DNA from: Gordonia heveisoli
GTDB taxonomy: Bacteria; Actinomycetota; Actinomycetes; Mycobacteriales; Mycobacteriaceae
Length of the DNA: 64,000 nt
Direction of reading: 5' to 3'
Assembly: GCF_030315745.1 (NCBI RefSeq)
Contig: NZ_JASXSH010000003.1
Coordinates: 186,001 to 250,000 of the forward strand
Part shown: piece by piece, positions 53,634-62,016 of the stretch
Layout: each line of letters opens with the position of its first letter
Numbering within the stretch: the stretch's first letter is position 1
Program-made: the position numbers and the translations under genes
Notes under the pieces: model-generated
The model's input: the letters and a program-made list of their open reading frames with translations, nothing else
What the model was told of the DNA's origin: nothing
Databases searched by the model: none

Positions 53634-54869
53634 TCATATGGCTTTGCGCAACACGATGTTTCGCGCAACAAGGGAATCGATCTCCGCGGGGTTCAAACCT
53701 AGACCGCCAAGGATCGACTCGGAGTGCTCGCCCAGTGCAGGCACCGCACCCATCTCCACTTCGAAGTCGCTGAAAGTGACCGGTGGCAGCAACGCGGGAA
53801 CAGTGGCGTGCTCGGTGCGCACCGTCCGCCACCGATCGCGTGCCCGCAGTTGCACATGCTCGACGACATCGCCGAGTTCTTTGACCTGGGCTGCCGGTAC
53901 ACCCGCATCGGCGAGCCGGGCATCGAGGGCGGCGGTGGTCCACCGATTCGTCAGTGCGGCGATCTCCGCGTCGCAGGCCGCGCGGTTACGCACGCGGTCG
54001 ACATTTGTGCGGAAGCGAGGATCATCGACGAGGTGCGCGGCGTCGAAGACCTCGGTGACCAGCGTTCGCCATCCACGATCACTCTGGACACCGATCAACA
54101 CCTCGCCGTCGCTGGTGGGATAGGAATCATATGGCGCGATGGTGATGTGACTGACCCCCATCCGCGGCGGCTGCGCACCGGTATACAACTGCGAATACAT
54201 CGAATGCCCCATCCACTCGATGGTGGACTCCAGCATGGAGACCTCGATCGAGGCACCTTCACCGGTGGTGGCACGACGCAGCAGCGCGGCGAGCACCGCT
54301 TGGGCGCAGTACATTCCGGAGGCGATGTCGGCGGTCGGGATCCCGGTCTTGACCGCATGCTCCGGTGTACCGGTGATCGAGATCAGTCCCGCCTCAGCCT
54401 GGATCAGCATGTCGTAGGCCTTGCGCTGCTCGAGCGGTCCACCCGTCCCGTATCCGGACATGTCCACGACGACGAGAGCAGGATGGTCGGCTCGGAGCGT
54501 CGTGGCGTCAAACCCCAGACGTTCCGCCGCACCCGGGGCGAGGTTTTGCACGAATACGTCAGCCTGGTCCACGAGCGCGCGGACCACCGCACGCCCGGCC
54601 GGCTCTTTGAGATCTACCGCCAGGGATTCCTTACCTCGGTTGAGCCAGACGAAATGCGCGCCGGTGCCCTCCACCATGTGGTCGTAGTGACGTGCGAGAT
54701 CGCCGCCGTCGACACGCTCGATCTTGATGACACGCGCGCCGAGATCGGCGAGATTTCGGGTGGCGAGGGGAGCGGCGACCGCTTGCTCCATCGCCACCAC
54801 CGTGTAGCCCGCCAGCGGTCGACGTATCGGGGATGAGCCCCCCTGAGGTGAGTCGTGAGTCGCAGTCAT
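53634..54869 (-). CDS. CaiB/BaiF-family CoA-transferase
   Basis: 411 residues from ATG 54869 (TACGGT -10 7 nt upstream). GYTVVAMEQAVAAPLATRNLADLGARVIKIERVDGGDLARHYD and FVWLNRGKESLAVDLKEPAGR are the family III CoA-transferase opening. The conserved catalytic Asp region lies in GTPEHAVKTGIPTADIASGMYCAQAVLAALLRR. It moves CoA between acids, often for degradation of branched or aromatic acids. No pathway partners are adjacent. Confidence 0.92.
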   Translation of the reverse strand: MTATHDSPQGGSSPIRRPLAGYTVVAMEQAVAAPLATRNLADLGARVIKIERVDGGDLARHYDHMVEGTGAHFVWLNRGKESLAVDLKEPAGRAVVRALVDQADVFVQNLAPGAAERLGFDATTLRADHPALVVVDMSGYGTGGPLEQRKAYDMLIQAEAGLISITGTPEHAVKTGIPTADIASGMYCAQAVLAALLRRATTGEGASIEVSMLESTIEWMGHSMYSQLYTGAQPPRMGVSHITIAPYDSYPTSDGEVLIGVQSDRGWRTLVTEVFDAAHLVDDPRFRTNVDRVRNRAACDAEIAALTNRWTTAALDARLADAGVPAAQVKELGDVVEHVQLRARDRWRTVRTEHATVPALLPPVTFSDFEVEMGAVPALGEHSESILGGLGLNPAEIDSLVARNIVLRKAI

Positions 54870-54876
54870 CGGTGCC

Positions 54877-54882
54877 ACCGTA
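54877..54882 (-). promoter_or_regulatory. -10 element, leaderless start of the CoA-transferase gene
   Basis: TACGGT on the minus strand, 7 nt before the ATG at 54869. Confidence 0.4.
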
Positions 54883-54965
54883 GCGCGACGCGATCACCGC
54901 GAACGGTCGTTCGGTGCCAACGGCCCGTCACGATGGCTGCCGGACATCGCGGCCTGGTGTCGGCC

Positions 54966-54994
54966 GGGTCCCGCCCCTGAGCGAGGCGGGACCC
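54966..54994 (-). terminator. Hairpin after the small secreted protein gene
   Basis: GGGTCCCGCC pairs perfectly with GGCGGGACCC around a 9-nt loop, 39 bp beyond the minus-strand stop. Confidence 0.6.
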
Positions 54995-55033
54995 GAGAAT
55001 CAAAGACAACCGTTCCGGCTGAGGCCGGGCCGG

Positions 55034-55504
55034 TCACCCGATGCCGTTGAAGGTGTCGCGATCGGTCTCGATGCGCAGGTTGCCACCCCATGAGCGCAGG
55101 TACCCGACGTTGCAGCCACCCCTGATTCCGATGGCACGTACCCCCACGCGATGACTGCCCGGGTAGGTCCGGATCAGGTAGCTGCCGTCGCGTTCACCTG
55201 CGCTGAGCCGGGCCTGGCCCCAGACTCGACCGTCGAAGACGATCTGCGCGAAGATGTCCGAGCAATGGCCCTGATCAGCGGTGAACTCGACGAGGATGCG
55301 ACCCGATTTGGTGTAGGTACCGACCGTGGGCACCTTCTTGCACACCTGGGTATAGGGCGCACCACAGTCGTTCACATCGATCCGGTAATTCGAGACCTGC
55401 GCCTGTGCCGGGGAGGCGAGGCCGGTGGCCGCGATCCCGACAGCCGCTGCCGCGACGGCGGTCCGTGCGACGATCTTCGTTCTGTTCCTGGTCTTGATGC
55501 TCAT
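55034..55504 (-). CDS. Small secreted hypothetical protein
   Basis: 156 residues. Signal peptide MSIKTRNRTKIVARTAVAAAAVGIAATGLASPAQAQ, with cleavage likely after AQA. The mature part is about 120 residues with four Cys (DVNDCGAPYTQVCKK, GHCSDI, GGCNVGY) that could form two disulfides. It has a beta-rich pattern (RILVEFTADQ, FDGRVWGQARL, GSHRVGVRAIG). No known family. It is a single gene with its own terminator. Confidence 0.75.
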   Translation of the reverse strand: MSIKTRNRTKIVARTAVAAAAVGIAATGLASPAQAQVSNYRIDVNDCGAPYTQVCKKVPTVGTYTKSGRILVEFTADQGHCSDIFAQIVFDGRVWGQARLSAGERDGSYLIRTYPGSHRVGVRAIGIRGGCNVGYLRSWGGNLRIETDRDTFNGIG

Positions 55505-55606
55505 GTCGGTCCTTTGTCCGAAGGGATTGGGCATCAACCATGGTCGGGACTCGGCGGCGCGGTCCGTAGCGTAGCCGCATACGCCAATCCGGTGACCGGA
55601 CGTCCG

Positions 55607-56542
55607 CTATCGCGCCCGAGTACTCATTCGCCGGGTAGGCCGTCGTCCGGCAGTCGCTGCCGGCCGGCCGGTGAGGAGCACTGCCATCGACACGGCGAGC
55701 ATGCCGATCCCGGTCCACCCCCATGGCGAAACGTGCTCGCCGAGAACAGCAACCGACAGCACCGTCGCCACCGCGGGTTCGGCGAGCGTCAATGTCGTTG
55801 CGGTGGATGCATCGACACCGCCGAGTCCGTGACTGAACAGCACATACCCGCCGAACATCGGGACGATCGCAAGATAGGCCAGCACCCACCACGATGACGG
55901 AGCGGCCGTAATGTCGGCTATGGAGCCGACGACGACCGGGAGCAGCAATGCCCCGCCGAGTCCGAGCACCGCCCCGGTGGCCGCACCGCGTGAGAGATCT
56001 TTCCGCATCAGGGTCTTGAGCACCCAGGAATAGCCCGCATAGGTGACCCCGGCGGCGAGTCCGAGCGCAACCCCGGCGGACATCGCCGCGCTGCTACCAC
56101 CGGGGCTTGGAGTGACGCACAGCAGCGAGGCGCCGATCAGGCCGATCAAGCATGCGCGCATCCATCTGGCTTCGAGCGCGCGTTTGTCGACGATGCGCTC
56201 GATCACTGCCGACGCGACCGGTGCCGACGCGAGCGACACGATGGTCCCCACGGCCACCCCGCCGACCCGCATCGAGGAATAGAAAGCCAACGGGTACAGG
56301 GCGACACACGCCGCACCGAAGATGACCAAACCGAGGTGCGGCCGCAACCGTTGTGTCTGCCGACGCAGCGCGCCTCCATTCACCAGGGTTTGCATCACCC
56401 CGCCGACACCCATCGCGACGGCCCCGATCGTCAACGCGCTCAGCGAATCGGCATAGGCCGCAGCAGTTCCGGTAGTACCCCACAGCACCGCAGCAGCGAG
56501 TACCGACAGCATTGCCTGTCGGTCACACCCCATCCGCGCCAT
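55607..56542 (-). CDS. EamA/DMT-family transporter
   Basis: 311 residues with ten hydrophobic segments in two EamA repeats. The first starts with LSVLAAAVLWGTTGTAAAYA and the second with SAGVALGLAAGVTYAGYSWVLKTL. The late motif LTLAEPAVATVLSVAVLGE is characteristic. It exports a metabolite such as an amino acid or drug; the substrate is unknown. Confidence 0.9.
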   Translation of the reverse strand: MARMGCDRQAMLSVLAAAVLWGTTGTAAAYADSLSALTIGAVAMGVGGVMQTLVNGGALRRQTQRLRPHLGLVIFGAACVALYPLAFYSSMRVGGVAVGTIVSLASAPVASAVIERIVDKRALEARWMRACLIGLIGASLLCVTPSPGGSSAAMSAGVALGLAAGVTYAGYSWVLKTLMRKDLSRGAATGAVLGLGGALLLPVVVGSIADITAAPSSWWVLAYLAIVPMFGGYVLFSHGLGGVDASTATTLTLAEPAVATVLSVAVLGEHVSPWGWTGIGMLAVSMAVLLTGRPAATAGRRPTRRMSTRAR

Positions 56543-56641
56543 CCTTGATCCGCTGTCACCGCGATCCAGCCCTCAGCGTGCAATCGTCGCATCATGCACC
56601 CGGTCATCTACCCCGCGCGGAGTATCGGGGGACAGATCAAC

Positions 56642-57373
56642 TCAGGCGGCGAAGGCACACGCCTCATCGACCACATCCTGCAGGTCCTGCTGGATCGTCC
56701 GGGTGAGTGCGGCCGGGGTCTCGTCCCGATGGGCAGTGAGGTGAACCGGATCGCCGAAAGTCACCACCGGATGCCCGCCGGCGCCCGCAGTCGGATAGGC
56801 GATCCCCGCCGACACCAGCCAGACGTCAACCCCGCCGCGCACCGCCCGGTGCGCGATGTGGCCGATACCGGTGCCGAGCTTCTGCAGTTTCGTGGTGTCC
56901 CCGAGATTGCATGTGCCCTCCGGGAATACCGCGATGCTGTCGCCGCGGCCCATCCGCTCGACGCACACGCCGATCATCTGCCTGCCCGCGTCGGCAGCGG
57001 CCCGCACCCCGTGGTCCTTGGTCCGGAAGACCGGGATCCCGCCAAGGGCGTCGATCTTCTTACGCTGCTCGGGATCCTCGAACAACTCGTCTTTGGCGAG
57101 GACGCGCAGCCGTCCGATCCGACGCTGGATGGGGGACCGGAACCCGGCCGCGGCCAAGACCAGCGGGTCGCGCTCGGAGACGTGGTTGGCGGCGACCAGG
57201 ATTGGCGCGCCACTGGCCACCACCGCTCGGATCCCGGCACGTGAACGGAAGCGCACCGCCGGACGAATCCGGGCGGCGAGCGTGGCGTACATCAGCTTCG
57301 CGCGGACCCGATTCTGCTGGTGAGCCAAGTAGTGCTGATAAACCGCCTGCGATTGAGATAAGTCCACGTCCAT
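56642..57373 (-). CDS. 1-acylglycerol-3-phosphate acyltransferase-like protein (PlsC family)
   Basis: 243 residues. The H-x4-D catalytic motif is NHVSERDP (near residue 63) and the glycerophosphate-binding motif is FPEGTCN (near 150), in the usual order. No membrane span is obvious. It acylates lysophosphatidate or a related lipid. The start codon (ATG 57373, or GTG 57367 two codons later) lies inside a perfect 32-bp palindrome that also contains a TAGGTT -10-like hexamer. Expression is therefore very likely repressor-controlled. Confidence 0.88.
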   Translation of the reverse strand: MDVDLSQSQAVYQHYLAHQQNRVRAKLMYATLAARIRPAVRFRSRAGIRAVVASGAPILVAANHVSERDPLVLAAAGFRSPIQRRIGRLRVLAKDELFEDPEQRKKIDALGGIPVFRTKDHGVRAAADAGRQMIGVCVERMGRGDSIAVFPEGTCNLGDTTKLQKLGTGIGHIAHRAVRGGVDVWLVSAGIAYPTAGAGGHPVVTFGDPVHLTAHRDETPAALTRTIQQDLQDVVDEACAFAA

Positions 57374-57402
57374 GCCAACCTACGGTACCGTAGGTTGGCA
57401 TG
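57371..57402. promoter_or_regulatory. Perfect 32-bp palindrome at the acyltransferase start
   Basis: Each 16-bp half reads CATGCCAACCTACGGT towards the centre (57371-57386), mirrored exactly in 57387-57402. The outward-facing TAGGTT on either strand could serve as -10. The left end overlaps the acyltransferase ATG. It is a likely operator for an unlinked dimeric regulator. Confidence 0.75.
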
Positions 57403-57440
57403 ATGCGGTGCACGATGGTGAATTGTTCACCCGCTCGACG

Positions 57441-58484
57441 TCAGTCCGGGACGACGACCGCCCGCCCGCGGAGGTCATTGGCAGCGAGCCGCCGATAGGC
57501 CTCCAACCCGTCGTCGAGGGAGAACCGCTCGACGGCAACCTCCAGGACGCCGTCCCGGGCCAGATCGAGAACTTCGATCAGTTCGTCGCGCGCACCCCAG
57601 TACGGTGACCGCACCGACACCTCGTAGGGCTGAGCGAAGAACCCAACCTTCGCCGCCGCGACTCCGTCGCCGATGCCGACGATGACCACATCACCCATCG
57701 TGCCGACGACGCCCAGCGCGGTGTCGATGGTCGGCTGATAGCCGACGAAGTCGAAAACTGCTGTCGCGCCGTCATTTCCCACGATCCTACGGACATTGGC
57801 GACGGCGTCGGCATCGCTGAGCACAGTTTCATGCGCGCCGACCTCGCGCGCGAACGCGAGCTTCTCCGCACTCACATCCAACGCGATGATCCGCGACGGC
57901 GTGAGGTGCCGAAGCAACTGAATGCCCACATGTCCGAGACCGCCGGCTCCGATCACCACGGCGGTCGAGCCGCCGACCAGCTTGGGCAACGAAGGTTTGA
58001 TCGCGTGATACGGGGTGAGACCTGCGTCCGTCAGCGGTACCGCGTGAACAGGATCCAGATCGCCGAGCGGAACCAGATGGCGCGCATCGTCGACAATCAT
58101 GTACTCCGCCATCGCACCAGCGCTGCCAAGACCCGGGGGTGCGATACCCAATTCGGCGGCCCGACTGCAATAGTTCTCGAGACCTCGCGAACAAAAGTGG
58201 CAGACGCCACAACCCCACGGTCCATAGACCGCGACCGCATCACCGTCAGACACCCCGCTAACACCGCTGCCGGTTTCGGCGACGACACCCGCGCCTTCGT
58301 GGCCCAGCGTCATCGGCAGGGGATAGGCGAAGTTGTCCGGTGGCAGGTTCAGGACGAAGTCATCGGAATGACATGCACCCGCGGCCGTCACCTTGAGCAA
58401 GACCTGCCCGGGACCCGGTGCCGGCTTGTCGATCTCACGCAGTTCGGGTGGATGCTCCGGCTTGACGATCTGAATGGCCTTCAA
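57441..58484 (-). CDS. Zinc-dependent alcohol dehydrogenase (MDR superfamily)
   Basis: 347 residues from TTG 58484 (GAGAGGGG 9 nt upstream; the frame extends to 58550). The catalytic zinc site is AGACHSDD and GHEGAG. Structural zinc cysteines lie in GCGVCHFCSRGLENYC, and the Rossmann motif is VIGAGGLGHVGIQLL. It is a class I-like MDR alcohol dehydrogenase oxidising an alcohol with NAD(P). The acyltransferase gene lies downstream (68 bp after its stop) but has its own palindromic promoter. Confidence 0.9.
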   Translation of the reverse strand: MKAIQIVKPEHPPELREIDKPAPGPGQVLLKVTAAGACHSDDFVLNLPPDNFAYPLPMTLGHEGAGVVAETGSGVSGVSDGDAVAVYGPWGCGVCHFCSRGLENYCSRAAELGIAPPGLGSAGAMAEYMIVDDARHLVPLGDLDPVHAVPLTDAGLTPYHAIKPSLPKLVGGSTAVVIGAGGLGHVGIQLLRHLTPSRIIALDVSAEKLAFAREVGAHETVLSDADAVANVRRIVGNDGATAVFDFVGYQPTIDTALGVVGTMGDVVIVGIGDGVAAAKVGFFAQPYEVSVRSPYWGARDELIEVLDLARDGVLEVAVERFSLDDGLEAYRRLAANDLRGRAVVVPD

Positions 58485-58630
58485 ATTCTTACCCCTCTCG
58501 ACGAATCGGCGATCGGTCTCTGGCGGCCCACCCTTCCGGTCTACTCGCATCCATCAAGCCGCACCATCGGTTCGATCAAGGTTCATCCACGCCGATCAAG
58601 GGACGAGGCCCAACCTTCCGGACAAGGACG

Positions 58631-59092
58631 TCAGCGAGCGTCGGTGATGCGTTTGCCGATCGCGGTCAACTGCCGGATCTGGGCGCGGGTCAGCCGATCG
58701 ATCACCAGGTCACGCACATTCTCGACGTACCCAGGCGCGGTGGCCACCACCTTCTCCCAACCCGATTCCGTCAGAACGGCATTCGTGAACCGTCCGTTCT
58801 CAGGACACGGGTGGCGGCGCACCCAATCACGCTTTTCCAGCCGGCCGACGACATGCGACAGACGCGACAGCGAGCCGTAGGACAATTCGGCCAGATCACT
58901 CATGCGCAGGGTGCGGTTCGGCGCCTCGGACAGGGCCGCCATCACCTCGTACTCGAAATGTGTCAGGCCGGCATCGCGGAGCAACTGGGCATCGATCGCA
59001 TGCGGCAACCGAGCCAGGACGGTCGCAACCTGAATCCAGGCGGCCATCTCCTCGTCGTCGAGCCATTTCGGCTCGGGCGCAGCGTCGGGCAT
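58631..59092 (-). CDS. MarR-family transcriptional regulator
   Basis: 153 residues from ATG 59092 (TACACT 6 nt upstream; leaderless). The winged helix includes LTHFEYEVMAALSEAPNRTLRMSDLAELSYGSLSRLSHVVGRLEKRDWVRRHP, with the wing continuing to GRFTNAVLTESGW. It is divergent from a DoxX-family gene. Two near-identical operator-like sequences lie between them, so it probably represses doxX and itself and is relieved by a quinone, aromatic or oxidant signal (typical of MarR-DoxX pairs). Confidence 0.9.
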   Translation of the reverse strand: MPDAAPEPKWLDDEEMAAWIQVATVLARLPHAIDAQLLRDAGLTHFEYEVMAALSEAPNRTLRMSDLAELSYGSLSRLSHVVGRLEKRDWVRRHPCPENGRFTNAVLTESGWEKVVATAPGYVENVRDLVIDRLTRAQIRQLTAIGKRITDAR

Positions 59093-59098
59093 TGGGGC

Positions 59099-59104
59099 AG
59101 TGTA
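59099..59104 (-). promoter_or_regulatory. -10 element, leaderless start of marR
   Basis: TACACT on the minus strand, 6 nt before the ATG at 59092. Confidence 0.5.
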
Positions 59105-59128
59105 GCCGAGCCGAAAGACACCATGCAT

Positions 59129-59147
59129 CAGTTGACGCATCAAGTCA
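59129..59147. promoter_or_regulatory. MarR operator-like site 1
   Basis: CAGTTGACGCATCAAGTCA, with core TTGA-N4-TCAA. It differs from site 2 at only two of 19 positions. Confidence 0.6.
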
Positions 59148-59161
59148 GGGCGTTCTAATCT

Positions 59162-59180
59162 CAGTTGAGGCATCAACTCA
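59162..59180. promoter_or_regulatory. MarR operator-like site 2
   Basis: CAGTTGAGGCATCAACTCA, starting 33 bp from site 1, about three helical turns. Two dimers could therefore sit on the same DNA face. Confidence 0.6.
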
Positions 59181-59207
59181 AACTCCAAGATTAAGGCTGA
59201 CCCGATC

Positions 59208-59669
59208 ATGAACAACCCCCTCGTTCGCAGTGGCGGAATCCTGCTGGCCCGCGTCGCCATCGGCATCATCTTCCTGGCCCACGGACTGCAGAAGTTCCAG
59301 CAGAACGGCTGGTCAGGACCGTCCGCCGGATTCGAGATGATGGATGTTCCCGCGGCGTCGCTGTCCGCCTTCGTCGTCACGTGGCTGGAAATCATCGGCG
59401 GCATCGCACTGATCGCCGGTGTACTGACCCCGGTCGTCGCGGCACTTTTCACCCTCGACATGCTCGGCGCACTCTTCACCGCCCACATCGACAGCGGACT
59501 CTGGGTGTCCGACGGGGGATACGAGTTCGTCCTGGCGCTTGGTGCCGCATCACTGTTGCTGGCCGTCGTCGGCGCCGGCCAGTTAAGCGTCGATGCGCTC
59601 CTGGGCGACAAAGTGCGTCGGCTGGTGCCGAACAAGGCCGGGTCCACCAGCAGCGTTACTGCCGGCTGA
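59208..59669 (+). CDS. DoxX-family membrane protein
   Basis: 153 residues with four hydrophobic segments. NNPLVRSGGILLARVAIGIIFLAHGLQKF is the canonical DoxX opening, and WLEIIGGIALIAGVLTPVVAALF and ALGAASLLLAVVGAGQLSVDALLG follow. DoxX proteins relate to thiosulfate:quinone oxidoreductase subunits; in mycobacteria DoxX joins SodA and SseA in a membrane oxidoreductase complex against oxidative stress. Regulated by the divergent MarR gene (inference from operators). Followed by a strong hairpin. Confidence 0.88.
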   Translation: MNNPLVRSGGILLARVAIGIIFLAHGLQKFQQNGWSGPSAGFEMMDVPAASLSAFVVTWLEIIGGIALIAGVLTPVVAALFTLDMLGALFTAHIDSGLWVSDGGYEFVLALGAASLLLAVVGAGQLSVDALLGDKVRRLVPNKAGSTSSVTAG

Positions 59670-59679
59670 TCCGTCCCGC

Positions 59680-59723
59680 AGCGCCGCAGGTCCGCAGTCA
59701 CACTACTGTCGACCTGCGGCGCT
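59680..59723 (+). terminator. Terminator after doxX
   Basis: Perfect 13-bp stem AGCGCCGCAGGTC / GACCTGCGGCGCT with an 18-nt loop, followed by TTCCCGTCTTCC. Confidence 0.7.
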
Positions 59724-59797
59724 TTCCCGTCTTCCTCTATCACACCCGGTTCACGAAGTATCGGCAATCACCGAACTGCAGTGATGTGTCGTGCGTC

Positions 59798-59803
59798 TAT
59801 CCT
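59798..59803 (+). promoter_or_regulatory. -10 element, leaderless start of the acetyl-CoA hydrolase/transferase gene
   Basis: TATCCT is followed by 6 nt and the ATG at 59810. Confidence 0.5.
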
Positions 59804-59809
59804 CATTGC

Positions 59810-61348
59810 ATGACCACGTCAGCAGACGAATCCGGAACCACCAGCCGCATTCGAAGCGACGTGTTCGCTCCGCGAGTCATGTCCGCTGCCGAGGCCGTGC
59901 GGTTCATTCATCCGGGGCACACCGTCGCGATCAGCGGCTTCGCGAGCGCGGGCACCCCGAAGGACACCATTCCGGCATTGGCCGACCGAATCCGGCACAC
60001 CCGCGCCGCCGGATCAAATTTCACCATCAACCTACTGACGGGTGCGTCGGTGTCCACCGACACCGAACGGCTGCTGGCCGAGGTCGACGGCATCGCACTG
60101 CGCATGCCGTACCAGTCGGAGACAACAACGCGCCAGCGCATCAACAACGGCCGGATGGACTACGTCGATCTTCATCTTTCCCATGTGGCACAACAGGTGT
60201 GGCAGGGCTACTACGGCACCGTCGACGTCGCGGTCGTCGAGGTCGCCGGCATCACCGAGGCCGGGGAGTTGATCCCGTCGGCGTCGATCGGCAACAACAA
60301 GACCTGGCTCGACGTCGCGGACAAGATCATCCTCGAGGTCAATTCGTGGGTGCCCGCGGAAATGGAGGGCATGCACGACGTCTATTACGGGACGGCGCTG
60401 CCGCCCAACCGCAGACCGATCGAGATCACCCGCGCCGACGATCGCATCGGCCAGACCACCTATCGGGTGGATCCGGCCAAGGTCGTCGCCGTCGTCGAGA
60501 CCAACGCCAGTGATACCGCCACCTCGGTCACCGCACCTGATGCGATCAGCACCGCGATCGCCGGTCACGTCCTGGACTTCTTCAGCTCCGAGATCCGCGC
60601 TGGACGCCTGCCCGCCGACACGCTCCTGCCCCTACAGGTCGGCATCGGCAATGTGGCCAACGCGGTTCTCAGTGGCCTCGACCGCGGCGGCTACCAGGGC
60701 CTGAACTGCTATTCCGAGGTGATCCAGGACGGCATGCTCGGCCTCATCAAGGACGGCACCATCGCCCACGCCTCGGCGACCGCGCTGGCGTTGAGCGAGG
60801 TAGGCCTCGCGGATCTGAACGCGAATATCGCCTTCTACCGCGATCACATCACGTTGCGTCCGCAGGAGATCAGCAACCACCCGGAGGTCGTGCGCCGGCT
60901 CGGGGTGATCGCGATGAACGGCATGCTCGAAGCCGACATCTACGGCAACGTCAACTCGACGCACGTCATGGGCACCAAGATCATGAACGGCATCGGCGGG
61001 TCCGGCGATTTCGCCCGCAACGGCTACGTGTCGATGTTCCTGAGTCCGTCAACCGCCCGCGGCGGCGCAATCTCGGCGATCGTCCCGATGGTCCCGCATG
61101 TGGACCACACCGAGCACGACACCCAGGTGATCGTCACCGAGCACGGCCTCGCCGATCTGCGCGGGCTGTCGCCGCGGCGGCGCGCCCGCGCGATCATCGA
61201 CAACTGTGCGCATCCGGAATATCGAGCGATGCTCGACGACTACGTCGCACGTGCGGAGGCTGCGGCAGACGCCGGTCAAACCCCACATCTGCTCGGCGAG
61301 TCGTTCGACTTCCACCGCCGCTACCTCGCCACCGGTTCGATGCGCTGA
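59810..61348 (+). CDS. Acetyl-CoA hydrolase/transferase (succinyl-CoA:acetate CoA-transferase type)
   Basis: 512 residues, family I CoA-transferase. It starts with a NAGAD-like phosphate-binding region (SGFASAGTPKDTIPALADRI). The catalytic Glu is in NCYSEVIQDGMLGL (near residue 303). GIGGSGDFARNGYVSMF and TEHGLADLRGLSPRRRARAII are the C-terminal signatures. It exchanges CoA between succinate and acetate, or hydrolyses acetyl-CoA, linking acetate to the TCA cycle. Start ATG 59810 by its leaderless promoter; the longer frame overlaps doxX. Confidence 0.93.
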   Translation: MTTSADESGTTSRIRSDVFAPRVMSAAEAVRFIHPGHTVAISGFASAGTPKDTIPALADRIRHTRAAGSNFTINLLTGASVSTDTERLLAEVDGIALRMPYQSETTTRQRINNGRMDYVDLHLSHVAQQVWQGYYGTVDVAVVEVAGITEAGELIPSASIGNNKTWLDVADKIILEVNSWVPAEMEGMHDVYYGTALPPNRRPIEITRADDRIGQTTYRVDPAKVVAVVETNASDTATSVTAPDAISTAIAGHVLDFFSSEIRAGRLPADTLLPLQVGIGNVANAVLSGLDRGGYQGLNCYSEVIQDGMLGLIKDGTIAHASATALALSEVGLADLNANIAFYRDHITLRPQEISNHPEVVRRLGVIAMNGMLEADIYGNVNSTHVMGTKIMNGIGGSGDFARNGYVSMFLSPSTARGGAISAIVPMVPHVDHTEHDTQVIVTEHGLADLRGLSPRRRARAIIDNCAHPEYRAMLDDYVARAEAAADAGQTPHLLGESFDFHRRYLATGSMR

Positions 61349-61375
61349 CGCCGAGCGAGACATGTGGTGACGGCG

Positions 61376-61960
61376 TCACCGCGAGGCGGCCGACCCACCG
61401 GTGAACACCGGCGTCGCAGTCGTCGGCGACGTCGGCAGGTAGTAGACCTCGACCGCATCGCGCGCCCTCGGCTGGGTTCCGACCGCAAACGAGGAGCGGC
61501 CCTCGATGGTGTGCTCAGCGCCGGCGGCGTCGACGAAACGCACCGAGTAGCTGATTCGGACATGGGTGTCCTCGTTTGCGTAGGTACCCTCGGCCGCCAC
61601 GACCCGACCCGGCGCCCGTTCCCCGGATCGGAACAGAAGCAGTCTGGTCCGCAACCGTCGGCCCCACACCGCGAACAGCACCGCCGTGATGATCAGGCAC
61701 GGTACGACCGCCAGCGGGTGTATCGATACCGACGACCCGATCCCCAAGCCCAGCGCCATGCAGCCGGTCACCAGCTGCCACCATTGAATCGGGACCACAC
61801 AGCAGGCCGCGATCGACGTGAGCAGGCCGACTACCGCGACGGCCAGCGTGTCCGGATGAGACATCGTGGCGACGAAGATCGCAACACCTGCCGTCGCGAC
61901 GACACCAGCGACCAAGGACAACACCAGCGCCTGACGGATTCGCTCGGGTCCTGGTTCCAT
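61376..61960 (-). CDS. DUF3592-like membrane protein
   Basis: 194 residues. There are about four hydrophobic segments between residues 12 and 100, followed by a soluble beta domain (RAPGRVVAAEGTYANEDTHVRISYSVRFVDAAGAEHTIEGRSSF). The domain resembles DUF3592: short strands, conserved Y-x-V-x-F-x-D and VEVYYLP. Function unknown. ATG 61960 has TAGGAT 6 nt upstream. It converges with the CoA-transferase gene. Confidence 0.7.
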   Translation of the reverse strand: MEPGPERIRQALVLSLVAGVVATAGVAIFVATMSHPDTLAVAVVGLLTSIAACCVVPIQWWQLVTGCMALGLGIGSSVSIHPLAVVPCLIITAVLFAVWGRRLRTRLLLFRSGERAPGRVVAAEGTYANEDTHVRISYSVRFVDAAGAEHTIEGRSSFAVGTQPRARDAVEVYYLPTSPTTATPVFTGGSAASR

Positions 61961-61966
61961 CTGAAC

Positions 61967-61972
61967 ATCCTA
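61967..61972 (-). promoter_or_regulatory. -10 element, leaderless start of the DUF3592-like gene
   Basis: TAGGAT on the minus strand, 6 nt before the ATG at 61960. Confidence 0.5.
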
Positions 61973-62016
61973 GAATCGGACATCCGGATGCGGCCACCGA
62001 CCGTCCGGGTAGCGAC

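Noticed and set aside
57372-57608. Plus-strand small gene starting in the palindrome
   Set aside because: It runs antisense through the end of the alcohol dehydrogenase gene and has no protein-like features.
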